Positions 47,521 through 58,067 are shown, numbered from the stretch's first letter. The stretch is 64,000 bases of DNA from Asaia platycodi JCM 25414 (GCF_000614545.1 NZ_BAKW01000013.1:26781-90780); one strand, 5' to 3'. The notes: generated from the sequence alone by a model not told the origin. Numbers and translations are program-made.

Positions 47521-48702
47521 ATGTCGCGTTTCTGCCCTCATATCCTTCAGGTTCTTCCGGCCCTCGGCACGGGAGGAATCGAGCAGGGTACCGTCGAAAT
47601 GGCAGAAGCGATCATTGCCGCCGGTGGCCGCGCTGTCGTGGCTGGCGCCACGGGCCCGCTTGTGCCGAAGCTGCTCTCCATCGGCGCCCGCCATATCGAT
47701 CTGCCACTGGGGCAGAAGTCACCCTTGGCCATCTGGCGCAATGCCAAGATTCTTGCCCAAATCATCCGTGACGAACGCATCGATCTGGTCCATGCCCGCT
47801 CCCGCGCGCCGGCCTGGGCGGCCTGGCGTGCCACACGGCACACGGGAACGCCCTTGGTCACCACGTGGCATGGCGTCCACAAGACGGGCTTTCCCGGCAA
47901 GAAACACTATAATTCCGTTCTCGCGCGCGGCAGGCGCGTCATTGCCATCAGCACCTACATCGCCACCCGTCTCAAAGAGGAATATGACGTCGGTGAAGAT
48001 CGTCTGCGCCTGATCCCCCGTGGGGCCGATATGGCCCGCTTCGACCCCGACCTCATCAACGGTGCCCGCATTCAGTCCCTTGCGGAGAAATGGCAGGTGC
48101 CGCCCGGTACCCCGGTCGTCATGCTGCCCGGCCGCCTGACACGATGGAAGGGCCAGTTGCTGCTGCTCAAGGCGCTGGCGCATCTTCAGGCACAGCTTCC
48201 CGGCCCCTGGCTCTGCGTTCTGGTCGGTCCCGCCGATCCCAAGGACCGCTACGTACAGGAAGTCGACGCCACGGCCACACGGCTTGGTCTGCGCGAGCGC
48301 CTGCGTTTTGCCGGACTGTGTCAGGACATGCCCGCCGCCTATGCACTGGCCGATGTCGTCGCCGTGCCTTCTCTGAGACCGGAGCCCTTCGGGCGCGTCG
48401 TGATCGAAGCCCAGGCCATGGGGCGCCCCGTCGTCGTCTCGGCTCAGGGCGGCGCCATGGAGACGGTGCTGCCCTATCGCACCGGGCTGCTCGTACCGCC
48501 CGACGATGCCGTCGCTCTGGCGGAATCACTACTTCAGATCCTGATCCTGTCAGACGGTGCCCGCAGCCTTCTGGCCGAAACCGCCCGCCATCACATTGCC
48601 GAAAACTACACGACCCGGCAGATGCAATCCGCTACGCTCGCTGTTTATGATGAACTGCTCGGTGGTTGCCTGTCAGACCGCTTTCTGGAACTCGCCCCAT
48701 GA
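47521..48702 (+). CDS. Family 4 glycosyltransferase
   Basis: GT-B sugar transferase of 393 residues. It has VLPALGTGGIEQGTVEMAEAI at the N-terminus, VHARSRAPAWAAW and TWHGVHKTG in the acceptor domain. The donor-domain landmarks are MLPGRLTRWKGQLLLLKAL, the EX7E region PEPFGRVVIEAQAMGRPVV and the following QGGAMETV. No membrane segment. The start at 47521 lies 55 bp after the terminator. The stop overlaps the next small gene (ATGA). The acceptor is probably lipopolysaccharide or an exopolysaccharide lipid. Confidence 0.88.
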   Translation: MSRFCPHILQVLPALGTGGIEQGTVEMAEAIIAAGGRAVVAGATGPLVPKLLSIGARHIDLPLGQKSPLAIWRNAKILAQIIRDERIDLVHARSRAPAWAAWRATRHTGTPLVTTWHGVHKTGFPGKKHYNSVLARGRRVIAISTYIATRLKEEYDVGEDRLRLIPRGADMARFDPDLINGARIQSLAEKWQVPPGTPVVMLPGRLTRWKGQLLLLKALAHLQAQLPGPWLCVLVGPADPKDRYVQEVDATATRLGLRERLRFAGLCQDMPAAYALADVVAVPSLRPEPFGRVVIEAQAMGRPVVVSAQGGAMETVLPYRTGLLVPPDDAVALAESLLQILILSDGARSLLAETARHHIAENYTTRQMQSATLAVYDELLGGCLSDRFLELAP

Positions 48703-48887
48703 CCACGCCGCCACGCACCACCCTGACCGAAAAGGCGCAAGCCGATCTGGAGAAGCGTCAGGCACGCGAGGCCGCAGCCCTGCGCGCCAATCTGCTGCGC
48801 CGCAAGGCGCAGGTACGCAATCGTGCAGTCAAGGCTCCCGAAGACCAGGAAGCTCCGACAGGCTGCAGCCCTGCCTCATCCCTCTGA
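48699..48887 (+). CDS. Small basic, helical protein
   Basis: 62 residues: MTTPPRTTLTEKAQADLEKRQAREAAAL (in part) and RANLLRRKAQVRNR, a strongly charged helix rich in Ala, Arg and Lys, then a short Pro/Ser tail. Short proteins of this look are common in alphaproteobacteria, often as single genes without known function. The start overlaps the GT4 stop by ATGA. The function is unknown. Confidence 0.6.
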   Translation: MTTPPRTTLTEKAQADLEKRQAREAAALRANLLRRKAQVRNRAVKAPEDQEAPTGCSPASSL

Positions 48888-48900
48888 AAGGAACACGATC

Positions 48901-49194
48901 ATGTCCAAGGTTCTCTACGCGACCATGCGCGCCCTGCCCGGCAAGCGCGAGGAAATCGCCCGCCAGCTTACCGCGCTGGCCACTGACGTGCGCAATGAAG
49001 CCGGCAATGAGCGTTTCGTGGTCTATACGCTCGAAGAAGATCCCGACTTCTTCCATGTCGAGGAAACCTATCGCAATGACGAGGCCTTCAAGGCCCATAT
49101 GGGCATGGAACACGGCAAGGTCTTCAATAATGCTATCAAGACCCTGGTCGAAGGCGGCGGCTCCCAAGTCGTCTTCCTGACCCCTATCGCCTGA
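48901..49194 (+). CDS. ABM-domain (antibiotic biosynthesis monooxygenase-like) protein
   Basis: 97 residues, ferredoxin-like fold. It begins MSKVLYATMRALPGKREEIARQL and includes ERFVVYTLEEDPDFFHVEETYRNDEAFKAHM (by segments), the typical ABM pattern with the EETY and HM region. Relatives are cofactor-free quinol monooxygenases of the YgiN type or of unknown role. GGAA lies about 9 bases before the ATG. Likely part of the GT4 transcript. Confidence 0.8.
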   Translation: MSKVLYATMRALPGKREEIARQLTALATDVRNEAGNERFVVYTLEEDPDFFHVEETYRNDEAFKAHMGMEHGKVFNNAIKTLVEGGGSQVVFLTPIA

Positions 49195-49276
49195 TCACCC
49201 CTGGCGGTTTGCAGAGCCGCAGCGCTGGCGCTAGACCTGCAAACCCCATTCTTCTCACCATACTGGAAATTGCGCG

Positions 49277-49828
49277 ATGCCCATCATGCCAGATAGCTGG
49301 ATCCGTCAAATGGCCCAGGAAAAGGGCATGATCGAACCCTTCGTCGAGGCGCAAAAGCGCGAAGGCGTCATTTCCTACGGTCTGTCTTCCTATGGTTACG
49401 ACGCCCGCGTTGGCGAAGACTTCAAAATCTTCACTGACGTAGATAACGCTGTCGTCGATCCCAAGCAGTTCGCGGCCAACAGTTTCGTCACCCGTACCGG
49501 CGATATCACCATCCCGCCGAACAGCTTCGCCCTGGCCCATACGGTCGAATATTTCCGCATCCCACGCGACGTGCTCGTGGTCTGCCTCGGAAAATCCACC
49601 TATGCCCGCTGCGGCATCATCGTGAACGTGACCCCGCTCGAACCCGAATGGGAAGGTCAGGTCACGATCGAAATCAGCAACACAACCAAACTACCCGCCC
49701 GCATCTACGCCAATGAAGGCATCTGCCAATTCCTGTTCTTCCAGGGCGCCTCGCCTTGCGAAACCAGCTACGCCGATCGCGCTGGCAAATACATGAAGCA
49801 GCTCGGCGTCACGACGCCTCGCCTCTAA
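49277..49828 (+). CDS. dcd: dCTP deaminase
   Basis: Converts dCTP to dUTP for thymidylate synthesis. 183 residues. It has [31 protein letters not shown], the catalytic region [31 protein letters not shown] (by segments) and EGICQFLFF. The ATG at 49277 is used; the second ATG three codons on is possible. Repeat copy B begins directly at the stop codon. Confidence 0.94.
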   Translation: MPIMPDSWIRQMAQEKGMIEPFVEAQKREGVISYGLSSYGYDARVGEDFKIFTDVDNAVVDPKQFAANSFVTRTGDITIPPNSFALAHTVEYFRIPRDVLVVCLGKSTYARCGIIVNVTPLEPEWEGQVTIEISNTTKLPARIYANEGICQFLFFQGASPCETSYADRAGKYMKQLGVTTPRL

Positions 49829-49944
49829 AGGGGCTTTGCCCCATACCCCACCAAAGGGCCGTCGCCCTTTGGATACCCATTTGAGGGGATGAAAGGGACG
49901 CGTCCCTTTCCGGGGGGGAGCGGGGCAGCGCCCCGCAGTCGCTT
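49829..49944. repeat. Multi-hairpin intergenic repeat, copy B
   Basis: Related to copies A and C. It consists of GGGGCTTTGCCCC, then CCAAAGGGCCGTCGCCCTTTGG, then GATGAAAGGGACGCGTCCCTTTCC, then GCGGGGCAGCGCCCCGC. The two larger units occur here in the order opposite to copy A and to the reverse complement of copy C. It begins right after the dcd stop and could end or stabilise its mRNA. Confidence 0.75.
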
Positions 49945-50081
49945 CACAACGAACGCCCCCCCTCATCGGACTGCCATGTGATTTTGAGAAGCATTCTCAA
50001 TGACTTACGAAGAGATGCGTATTGGCAACTTTCGGCAGTCCGGACATGTTAGAGGCGTCATCACGGTTTTGGGAACGCACC

Positions 50082-50723
50082 ATGAGCCAGACTTCACTGC
50101 CACCCGCCATCGACCCGGATTATCTGGCGCTGCTGGACTCCGATCGTATCTCGGGACGCACCCGTCAGGTCATGGAGGAACGCGCCCAGACCAGCGATGC
50201 GGGCTATATGCCGCGGCATCTTTCGCAACAGGCATATAACGTTCTCGGGGCGCTTGCGGCGCGCGTCCTGCCTCAGGCGGCCATCTTGCCTGACGCCACG
50301 GTCAATATCGCGGCACGAATCGATGCACGGCTCGGGTCAGCGGGCGATGGCTGGCGTTTCGCAACGCTTCCTCCCGATCTCGAAGCCTATGAACGCGCTC
50401 TGACCGGGCTAGATGCGCAGGCAAAGCAGCGGCATGGCGTGTGTTTCGCAGAGCTGACCGTCGCGTTGCAGAATGACCTTGTTCATGACATGGCCGAAGG
50501 CGCCCTGACAGTGGAGACGCTCGATGCGACGCAGATGCGCGCCTGGTTCGCCGATCTGCGTGCCGATTGCGTGCAGATTTTCATAAGCCACCCTGCGGTG
50601 CAGGCACAGCTTGGCATCGACGCCATTTTCAACGGAGGAGACGGGCTTTTCCAGGGTTTCTCTGCCATGGGTGAGGGTGTGAGCGAGTCGTGGGAACCGG
50701 CCGTCAAGGAGCGCGGGCAATGA
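50082..50723 (+). CDS. Gluconate 2-dehydrogenase subunit 3-like protein
   Basis: 213 residues, mostly helical. It matches the small-subunit family that partners GMC-type FAD dehydrogenases: GRTRQVMEERAQ, LSQQAYNVLGALAARVLPQ, and a C-terminal VQIFISHPAVQAQLGIDAIFNGG. No Tat motif is visible at this start, although many relatives have one. The stop overlaps the GMC gene start (ATGA), so they are co-translated. The cytochrome c subunit usual in such complexes is not next to them. Start at 50082 is chosen; longer frames upstream look non-coding. Confidence 0.8.
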   Translation: MSQTSLPPAIDPDYLALLDSDRISGRTRQVMEERAQTSDAGYMPRHLSQQAYNVLGALAARVLPQAAILPDATVNIAARIDARLGSAGDGWRFATLPPDLEAYERALTGLDAQAKQRHGVCFAELTVALQNDLVHDMAEGALTVETLDATQMRAWFADLRADCVQIFISHPAVQAQLGIDAIFNGGDGLFQGFSAMGEGVSESWEPAVKERGQ

Positions 50724-52239
50724 ACGGCCGTCGGTTTGACGATCATGATGTAGTCGATGTCGTCATTGTGGGCACGGGCGCCGGTGGCGCGCCGCTTCTC
50801 GCAGAACTGGCACGCTCTGGCCTGAAAGTGGTGGCCCTCGAAGCCGGTCCGCGCTTCGATCCACGGCAGCACACGCCCGACGAAGCAACAGCGTCTGAGA
50901 TCTACTGGCTCGAAGAACGCCTGTCGGGCGGGGCCAACCCGATGGCTTTCGGCGGCAATAACAGCGGCACGGGCGTCGGTGGGTCGATGCTGCATTTCGG
51001 CGCTTTCATGCCGCGCATCGATGCGCGTGACATGCGCCTGCATTCCGAAACCGGCAAAGGTGTGGACTGGCCTTTCGATTTCGAGACGCTTCTGCCTATA
51101 TCGAGCGGGTCGAGCGTGAAATCGGAGTCTCCGGGCCCGAAAACTACCCTTGGGACCCCGAGCGTCGCTACGCCTATCCGCCGCCGCAGCGCAATGGCGC
51201 CGCGCAGGCAATGGCGCGCGGTTGCGATTCACTCGGCATTCGCAATGCCGACGGCCCGACTGCACTCATCACCCGTGACTGGGGCAATCGCAAAGCCTGT
51301 GTCGGCTGTGGTGCCTGTCATCAGGGGTGCCGCAACGGCGCGAAATCGAGCACGGACGTAACCTATCTCCCGCTTGCCGTTTCTGCTGGCGCTGAAATCC
51401 GTCCGAACTGCTTTGTGCATGGTATCGAACGCGACAGTGCCGGACGCGTGACGGCGGTCGTCTATCGTGAGAACGGTGAAGACCGCAAACAACGCTGCGC
51501 CGCTCTCGTTCTTGCGGCTGGCGCGGTCGAAACGGCGCGCCTGCTACTCCATACCGGGCTGGCCAATCGCAGCGGGCAGGTCGGACGCAACTACATGGCG
51601 CATATCTCGACCCAGGTCTGGGGCCGGTTCGACGAGATCATTCGCCCCAATAAGGGCTATCCGTCGCTGACCATCACCGAAGACATGATGCGCCCGAAGG
51701 ATGCCGATTTCGCCGGTGGCTATCTCATCCAGTCGCTCGGCATGATGCCCCTAACATGGGCTACGGGCGTAGCACGAGGGCGCGGTCTCTGGGGTGACGC
51801 CCTGACCGATTATCTGCGCGGCTATAATTACATGGCCGGGCTCGGCGCCCATGGCGACTGCCTGCCCAATGACGACAATCTCGTCACGCTTTCAGACGAA
51901 ATCGGTCGTGCCGGTGTGCCAAAGCCGAAAATCACGTTCAGCTACGGTCCCAACGAACAAGCCATGCATGAGCACATGGCGCGCACCATGACCGCCATCT
52001 GGGAAGCCGCAGGCGCCAAGGACATCTGGGCCATGGACCGCGCTGCTCATATGATCGGCACCTGTCGCATGGGTACCGACCCCGACGACTCAGTCGTCGA
52101 TCCGTTCGGTCGCAGCCATGATATCGATAATCTCTGGATCAGCGATCACTCGATCTTCCCGAGTGCTACTGCCGCCAACCCGGCACTCGCCATCATGGCC
52201 CTGAGCCTGCGCACCGCCGAAGCCATCAAGGAAAAATAA
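50720..52239 (+). CDS. GMC-family FAD dehydrogenase, gluconate-dehydrogenase type (frameshifted)
   Basis: Large flavoprotein subunit of about 507 residues. The FAD-binding VVIVGTGAGGAPLLAELARSG is at the N-terminus and GGNNSGTGVGGSMLHFG next. KACVGCGACHQGCRNGAKSS is a Cys cluster typical of this branch. The C-terminal MIGTCRMGTDPDDSVVD and LWISDHSIFPSATAANP hold the His/Asn active-site region. The frame breaks at 51095-51096; one C restores LLPYIERVEREIGVSGPE. Probably oxidises a sugar acid or sugar in the periplasm. The exact substrate cannot be told, and 2-keto-gluconate or sorbose dehydrogenase activity is also possible. Confidence 0.83.
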
Positions 52240-52370
52240 AGGGTTTCCAAAGGGCGAATGCCCTTTGGCAGGGCGTGGGGCAGAGCCCCATATCTCCTAA
52301 ATTGAACTTAACCGGGGGCTCTGCCCCCTCCCCCTGGAAAGGGGCTTGCCCCTTTCATCCCCTTTTTATG
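52240..52370. repeat. Multi-hairpin intergenic repeat, copy C
   Basis: Inverted relative to copy A. It holds CCAAAGGGCGAATGCCCTTTGG, GGGGCAGAGCCCC, an AT-rich middle, GGGGGCTCTGCCCCC and GGAAAGGGGCTTGCCCCTTTC followed by ATCCCC. It lies between the convergent GMC and murA genes. The middle segment (CTCCTAAATTGAACTTAA) is not shared with the other copies. Confidence 0.75.
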
Positions 52371-52409
52371 CAGCGTCTGCCTCTGATCGGAAGGGGCGGC
52401 GGCGCCTGA

Positions 52410-53672
52410 TTATTCGCGAATGCGTTCGATATCGGCGCCAACGGCAGAGAGCTTGCGATCAACGGCTTCATAACCGCGATCAAGATGATAGATGCGGCTC
52501 AGCGTGGTTTCACCCTGCGCGCCAAGACCGGCAATGATCAGCGAAAAGGACGCACGTAAATCGGTTGCCATCACAGGCGCACCTGAAAGCCTGTCGACGC
52601 CACGGATGATAGCAGAAGACCCATGAACATTGACACGTGCGCCCATGCGGTTGAGTTCGGGCACGTGCATGAAACGGTTTTCGAAGATCGTCTCTGTCAC
52701 CATTGAGGCGCCCTCGGCGACGGCAAGCATCGCCATGAACTGTGCCTGCATATCGGTCGGGAAGCCGGGATAGGGCTCGGTCATGATATCCACGCCCTTG
52801 AGCGGGCCATTGCGACGAACGCGGATGGCATTTTCCTCCTCGAGCACCTCGACACCCGCTTCTTCTAGCGTGCGCACCACGGCACCGAGATCGCGCACCC
52901 GCCCACCGATCAGACGCAGGTCACCACCCGTGATGCCCGCAGCACAGGCATAGGTGCCGCATTCGATACGATCGGCCATAATGGCGTGTTCTGCACCCGT
53001 CAGAGCCTCGACACCATCGATCACCAGCGTGCCGGTGCCAGCACCGGTGATACGCGCGCCCATCCGATTGAGACACTCGACCAGATCGCTGATTTCAGGC
53101 TCGCGCGCCGCGTTGACGATTTCCGTACGCCCTTTGGCCAGCGTCGCCGCCATAAGCAGGTTTTCGGTAGCCCCGACAGACGCGAAAGGCAGAAGGATGC
53201 GATCGCCAACCAGGCCGCCGGGGGCGCTGGCATTGATATAGCCATTTTCGAGACGGATCTTGGCTCCGAGGGTTTCCAGCCCCTTCAGATGCAGATCGAC
53301 CGGACGCGTGCCGATGGCGCAGCCACCCGGCAGCGACACGCGCGCTTCATGCGCGCGCGCCAGAAGCGGGCCGAGTACCAGAATCGAGGCGCGCATTTTC
53401 GACACGATATCGTACGGCGCTTCGACAGAGGCAATCGGGCCACCGATCGAGAGCGTGCGCCCTTCGGCATCGACAGGATCGACGGCAATGCCATGCTGAC
53501 GCAGCAGGGTCTGCATGGTCTCAATATCGGCAATTTTCGGCACGTTGGAGAGAATGAGGCGTTCGGAGGTGAGAAGCCCCGCCACCATGAGCTTGAGACC
53601 GGCATTCTTGGCGCCGCCAATCACGATCTCGCCTTCAAGACGCCTGCCGCCACGTATAATGAAACGGTCCAT
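52410..53672 (-). CDS. murA: UDP-N-acetylglucosamine 1-carboxyvinyltransferase MurA
   Basis: First committed step of peptidoglycan synthesis, adding enolpyruvate to UDP-GlcNAc. 420 residues, complete. The GAKNA start (residues 20-24 region), the active-site loop [15 protein letters not shown] with the catalytic Cys, and the C-terminal [15 protein letters not shown] are intact, so it should be sensitive to fosfomycin. It lies downstream of the FNR-type gene on the same strand with a 108-bp gap. Confidence 0.96.
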   Translation of the reverse strand: MDRFIIRGGRRLEGEIVIGGAKNAGLKLMVAGLLTSERLILSNVPKIADIETMQTLLRQHGIAVDPVDAEGRTLSIGGPIASVEAPYDIVSKMRASILVLGPLLARAHEARVSLPGGCAIGTRPVDLHLKGLETLGAKIRLENGYINASAPGGLVGDRILLPFASVGATENLLMAATLAKGRTEIVNAAREPEISDLVECLNRMGARITGAGTGTLVIDGVEALTGAEHAIMADRIECGTYACAAGITGGDLRLIGGRVRDLGAVVRTLEEAGVEVLEEENAIRVRRNGPLKGVDIMTEPYPGFPTDMQAQFMAMLAVAEGASMVTETIFENRFMHVPELNRMGARVNVHGSSAIIRGVDRLSGAPVMATDLRASFSLIIAGLGAQGETTLSRIYHLDRGYEAVDRKLSAVGADIERIRE

Positions 53673-53780
53673 GATCTGTCGCTCCTGAAGGATAAGGCTC
53701 TCGCGGGAAAGTGTCTTCTCTCCCCCTTCATCATGGCGGCGTCAAGGCATCAATTGGGCATGCCTGCCAAGGTATGTAGC

Positions 53781-54509
53781 TTAGCCTCCGCGGGCCAGAT
53801 TCTCGAGCGCAGACAGGTTGAGCAGGGTGATCTGCGTGACCTGTGTGATCGTGATCAGCTTTTCACGCTGTAGCGCATTGAGGGTGCGGCTGACCGTCTC
53901 GATGGTCAGGCCGAGATAATCGGCAATACCGGTGCGACTCATAGGCAGATGAATGACAATTTCGCCCGTGGGCGAGCGGTGATGCTGCTCCAGCAAGAAG
54001 CTGGCCAGACGCTCACGTGCTGTCTTGCGCCCGAGCAGCAACATGCTTTTCTGCGCCTGGACCAGCTCACGAGAGGCCTCTTCCATCAATCGGTTCTCGA
54101 GATCGGGAAATTCGCGCCGCAGCGTATCGAGGCCAGAACGCGAAAAACGACAGAGCGACAGCAATCCGAGTGCTTCCGCGCTGAATGCGTAGGTTGCGCC
54201 ACTGGCCAGCCCCAGAAAATCACCAGCCTGGGCAAAACCTGTGATCTGGCGCCGCCCATCCGGCATGAGCGAGAAAAGCTTGGCATGTCCCGATGTCACA
54301 ATGAAGAAATCGCTCGCCGCCTCACCTTCGTGAATGAAGGTCTTGCCGGAAGTCACAGCAAGGCGATGGGAGTATTGGGCGAGCCGCGCCATGTGGTCCG
54401 GATCGATCACGGAACAAATGCTGCGTGGTCGCGCCTCGCAATGAAGACACTGTCCGCAATTACCACAAGATCCGAGCATGCTGATACTGTCCCTCGTCTG
54501 GGCATCCAT
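53781..54509 (-). CDS. fnr: FNR/CRP-family oxygen-responsive regulator
   Basis: 242 residues. The N-terminus has five Cys (C15, C18, C21, C24, C32) and a central Cys at 120 (LLSLCRF), enough for the FNR iron-sulfur cluster. The cyclic-nucleotide-like domain follows (FIHEGEAASDFFIVTSGHAKLF). The HTH recognition helix IETVSRTL carries the E-x-x-S-R pattern that reads TTGAT-type half-sites. Most like the FNR-type regulators of acetic acid bacteria such as GoxR/FnrG. An FNR box lies in the divergent promoter region shared with ompW, so both may be regulated. Confidence 0.9.
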   Translation of the reverse strand: MDAQTRDSISMLGSCGNCGQCLHCEARPRSICSVIDPDHMARLAQYSHRLAVTSGKTFIHEGEAASDFFIVTSGHAKLFSLMPDGRRQITGFAQAGDFLGLASGATYAFSAEALGLLSLCRFSRSGLDTLRREFPDLENRLMEEASRELVQAQKSMLLLGRKTARERLASFLLEQHHRSPTGEIVIHLPMSRTGIADYLGLTIETVSRTLNALQREKLITITQVTQITLLNLSALENLARGG

Positions 54510-54611
54510 GACGAACTTAGTCCTCTTTTTTTATTATTATTCTTGTTTTGTTAACAATAAGTCACATACTGTGGCCAATTCCCCACGGTCATCACCGCCG
54601 TTGTAGCATGT

Positions 54612-54625
54612 TTGACATGGATCAA
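54612..54625. promoter_or_regulatory. FNR box
   Basis: TTGAC-ATGG-ATCAA, one base from the consensus TTGAT-N4-ATCAA. It is centred about 65 bases before the ompW start and about 110 bases before fnr. A perfect palindrome TTGTTAACAA also occurs at 54548-54557, nearer fnr. Confidence 0.75.
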
Positions 54626-54683
54626 GGCGCTGCATCATAGCGCATGGTGAGTGAACGTCACTGTTTAATCACGGATGACGTCG

Positions 54684-55485
54684 ATGAAGACTACTTTCAA
54701 AATTTCCACTGCGCTTCTCACAGGTTTCGTTGCAGCTGCCATCGCAGCTCCCGGCGCCCAAGCCCAGTCCGCCCCCGTCGTGAACGCGCCTGTCTCAACG
54801 AACATGGTTCTCGCACCCCAGGCTCAGGCCATGGCTGCACCGCGCTCGTCCAGCGACGAGTGCGGTCTGTTCAAGACCTGCTCCACCACCAAGATCGGTC
54901 TTGGCAAGGGCGACTTCATCGTTCGTCTATCCGCACTTGGCATCCTCCCCCAGGATCGTGATAGCAAGGTCTGGCTGAACGGTGCAGCCATCCCCGGTCA
55001 CATCAAGACGACCAATCAGGTCATGCCGGAACTGACATTCGAGTATTTCTTCACCGACAACATCTCGATCGACCTGATTGCTGCCAGCACCCGTCACGAA
55101 GTGGCCGCCAAGGGCACGCCGCTCGGCAATATCGATATCGGTAGCGCCTGGGCCCTGCCCCCGACCCTGACCGTTGCCTGGCATTTCCGCCCGCATAAGC
55201 GCTTCAACCCCTATGTGGCGTCGGCGCCACACTCGCCTGGTTCCATAACGTGTCACCCGCTGGTGGCCTCGTGCAGAAGCTCAATGTCGGCGTGACGGGC
55301 GGTCCGTCGGTCAATGTCGGCTTCGACTATCAGCTGGTCGGCAACTGGTTCTTTAACATGGATGCCAAGCAGATGTTCATGCGCATGCATGCGTGGGCCA
55401 ACGACCGTGGGTCGGGCGCCTTCATCAAGGCTCATGACTCGCTCGACCGACGACGGTCGCAGCAGGTATCGAATACCGCTTCTGA
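54684..55485 (+). CDS. ompW: OmpW-family outer-membrane protein (two frameshifts)
   Basis: Eight-stranded beta-barrel of about 267 residues. Signal peptide (KISTALLTGFVAAAIAAPGAQA), then GDFIVRLSALGILPQD, PELTFEYFFTDNISIDLIAAST, WALPPTLTVAWHF and PHKRFNPYVG. One G at 55217-55218 restores GVGATLAWFHNVSP; one C at 55446-55447 restores DPTTVAAGIEYRF, the usual barrel end with terminal Phe. OmpW genes are FNR targets in other bacteria, and the FNR box fits. The start is at 54684 (MKTTFK). Confidence 0.87.
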
Positions 55486-55649
55486 TCTCCCCTCCCCGGG
55501 ATTGATCGGCATAAAGGCTGCCTGGACCCCAAGCAGCCTTTTCGATTCATCGTTCTGTAATAGCCACATCACCGAAGCTTCACACACCGTAACGAACTCT
55601 CCGCATAGGGTGCGCCGCAATCCGGCCATCGTTAAAGGAAAGTTTACTG

Positions 55650-58048
55650 ATGAAGCTCTGCAAACAGCGCCTCGGCCTTACGCTGTCACTCTTCTGCTCA
55701 CCTCTTGCCCTTGTCAGCTTTTCCGCCAGCGCAGCAGATGCCACGCTTCATCCCACCCCGGCTCATCGTGCAAGCCCCGCAGCGGGCAAGGCGAAAGCTC
55801 TGGTCTCAACCGCTCCTGCAGAAGAAGTCATCGCAACTGCGCGACGCACCCGATCCGAGCAGAGCGTGAGCCACACCCAATTGCAGCGCATTCTGCCCGG
55901 TGTCAGCCCACTCAAGGCGCTTCAGATCCTGCCGGGCGTCGTGTTCAACAATGCCGACCCCTGGGGCAATAACGAGCAGAATTCCTCGCTGTTTATCCAT
56001 GGCTTCAATCAGAACCAGCTCGGCTACACACTCGACGGCATTCCGCTGGGCGATCAGGCCTATGGCAATTATAACGGCCTCTCGCCTCAGCGCGCCGTCA
56101 TCAGTGAAAATGTTGGCAATGCAACGGTGGCCACCGGCTCCGGCGCGCTCGGCACGGCCTCCACCTCCAATCTGGGTGGTACGCTGCTTTTCTCGTCGCA
56201 GGATCCCAAGCAGAAGATGGGGGGCCAGCTCGACCAGACCTTCGGCAGCTTCTCGACGTTCCGCACTTTTGCGCGGTTTGACACGGGCAATTTCGGCAAT
56301 GGCAACTCGGCCTATATCTCATGGGCGCGTCAGGATGCCCGCGCCTGGGATTTTGCCGGTCATCAGGGTGGCAATCAGGTCAACGCCAAATTCGTACATA
56401 AGGGCAGCAAGGACAAGATCACCTATTTCTTCGACTGGTCCGACAAGGTCGAGCCGAATGAAGACGGCGTTGTGCTGCCCAATGGCTATGGCACCTATGT
56501 GCGCCCCTTTACCTATCCCGATTTCACCTATGCGAAATCCTATCTGAACTCGGCGGCCTACAAGAATGCTGGACTGAATTATCGCAATTACTACTCTGCG
56601 GCGCAGCGTCAGGATTTTCTGACCTATCTGGCCTGGCAGCATGATTTCAACAGCAACCTGCATTGGGACAACAAGCTCTACTATCACCACAATCTCGGTG
56701 AAGGTGTGGTGGCCGGCCCGATCACGGCAGCTGGTCTGCCCACGCTGTTCGGCGCTATTTCCCCAATCAGAGTTCCAGCCAGTTGAGCAACGTATTCGGT
56801 GGTTCGGGCTACGCCACACGCACGACTGAGTACTGGGATAATCGCGGTGGTCTGCTCACAACGCTGCGTTACAAGCTGGGCCATCACGACCTCGAAGTCG
56901 GGGGCTGGTACGAGCGCAACAATAATACGCAGGCCCGTCGCTGGTATCCGCTCGATGCCAACAACCCGACCACACCGTATGACCGTCAGCAGGATGCGCT
57001 GATCAAGCAGTACACGAACTATTTCTACACCAATACATTTACCACCCATTTGCAGGATAGCTGGCGGGTAACGAAGAACTTCACGCTTTCTGCGGGATTC
57101 AAATCCGAGCTGGTCTATACAAACGGCACGCTGCCCGTGGCCGGCAAGCCGGGCTCACTCTCGCCCGCCACAGCCGTGACCGTTCCAGGCGGCACCATTG
57201 CGGCTATCAAGCCGTTCCTGCCCTCTTTTGGCGCATTGTGGAACATAACGCCCAACGAGCAGTGGTTCGCTAATATCCAGGAGAACATGCGCTCCTACCA
57301 GAACGCAGGTTATGGCAATGCCACCCCATGGGGCGCCACCAGCCAGGCAGCCTTCGAGGATTTCAAGAAGAACGGCAAGGTCGAGACGTCATGGACCTAT
57401 GAGACAGGTCTGCGTACGCATCACCACGTCAACCTTGGCCCGCTGACCGATATTTCGGCCCAAGCCGAATATTACCACGTGCATTTCTCGAACCGTCTGG
57501 TTGCCATCGCCACCACCCAGTCGCTTTCTTCCATCATCGGCTCCGCCACGACTCTGGCCAATGTGGGTTCGGTTACGACAGACGGCATGGATTTCTCTTT
57601 CACCGCACAGTTCGGTCCGCATTTCTCGATCTATAACGGCCTGAGCTATAACAAGTCGGTCTATAACGACAATTACAACTCCGGCACGTCGACCATCCGC
57701 ATTGCAGGCCGCAACGTGGCCGGTCAGCCGGACTGGACCGAGAAATTCGTCGCCACCACCAACTGGGGCAATTTCTACGGCCAGTTCATCGGCGATGTCA
57801 TGGGCAAACGCTACACGACCTACACGAACGATCTCTGGGCCTCGCCCACCGCGCAGTTCAGCATGAATGCGGGTTATACTATCCACGGCATTCCCCATAT
57901 TCCCGCCTTGCGCGTTCAGGGAAACATCACCAACCTGACCAATACACGTGGCTGGTCCACGGTGAGCACCACCCAGACTTCGGGTCAGTTCACGGCCTAT
58001 CCTATTGCGCCGCGCATGTATTTCCTGACGCTCAGCGCGAACTGGTAA
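55650..58048 (+). CDS. TonB-dependent outer-membrane receptor (frameshifted)
   Basis: About 799 residues. Signal peptide, then a TonB-box-like EEVIATARR, a plug with LKALQILPGVVFNNADPWGNNEQNSSLFIHGF (by segments) and TLDGIPLG, and a long 22-strand barrel ending MYFLTLSANW with terminal Trp-preceded aromatic. The frame breaks at 56754; one C restores GAYFPNQSSSQLSNVFGG. The plug carries no STN domain, so no sigma/anti-sigma pair is expected, and none is nearby. The ligand is unknown, but glpQ follows on the same strand. Confidence 0.85.
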
Positions 58049-58067
58049 GCCGGATCAGTCTCAATCA

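Noticed and set aside
54548..54557. TTGTTAACAA palindrome as a second FNR box
   Set aside because: It lacks the TTGAT/ATCAA half-sites and spacing. It may bind something else or arise from the local AT-rich run.
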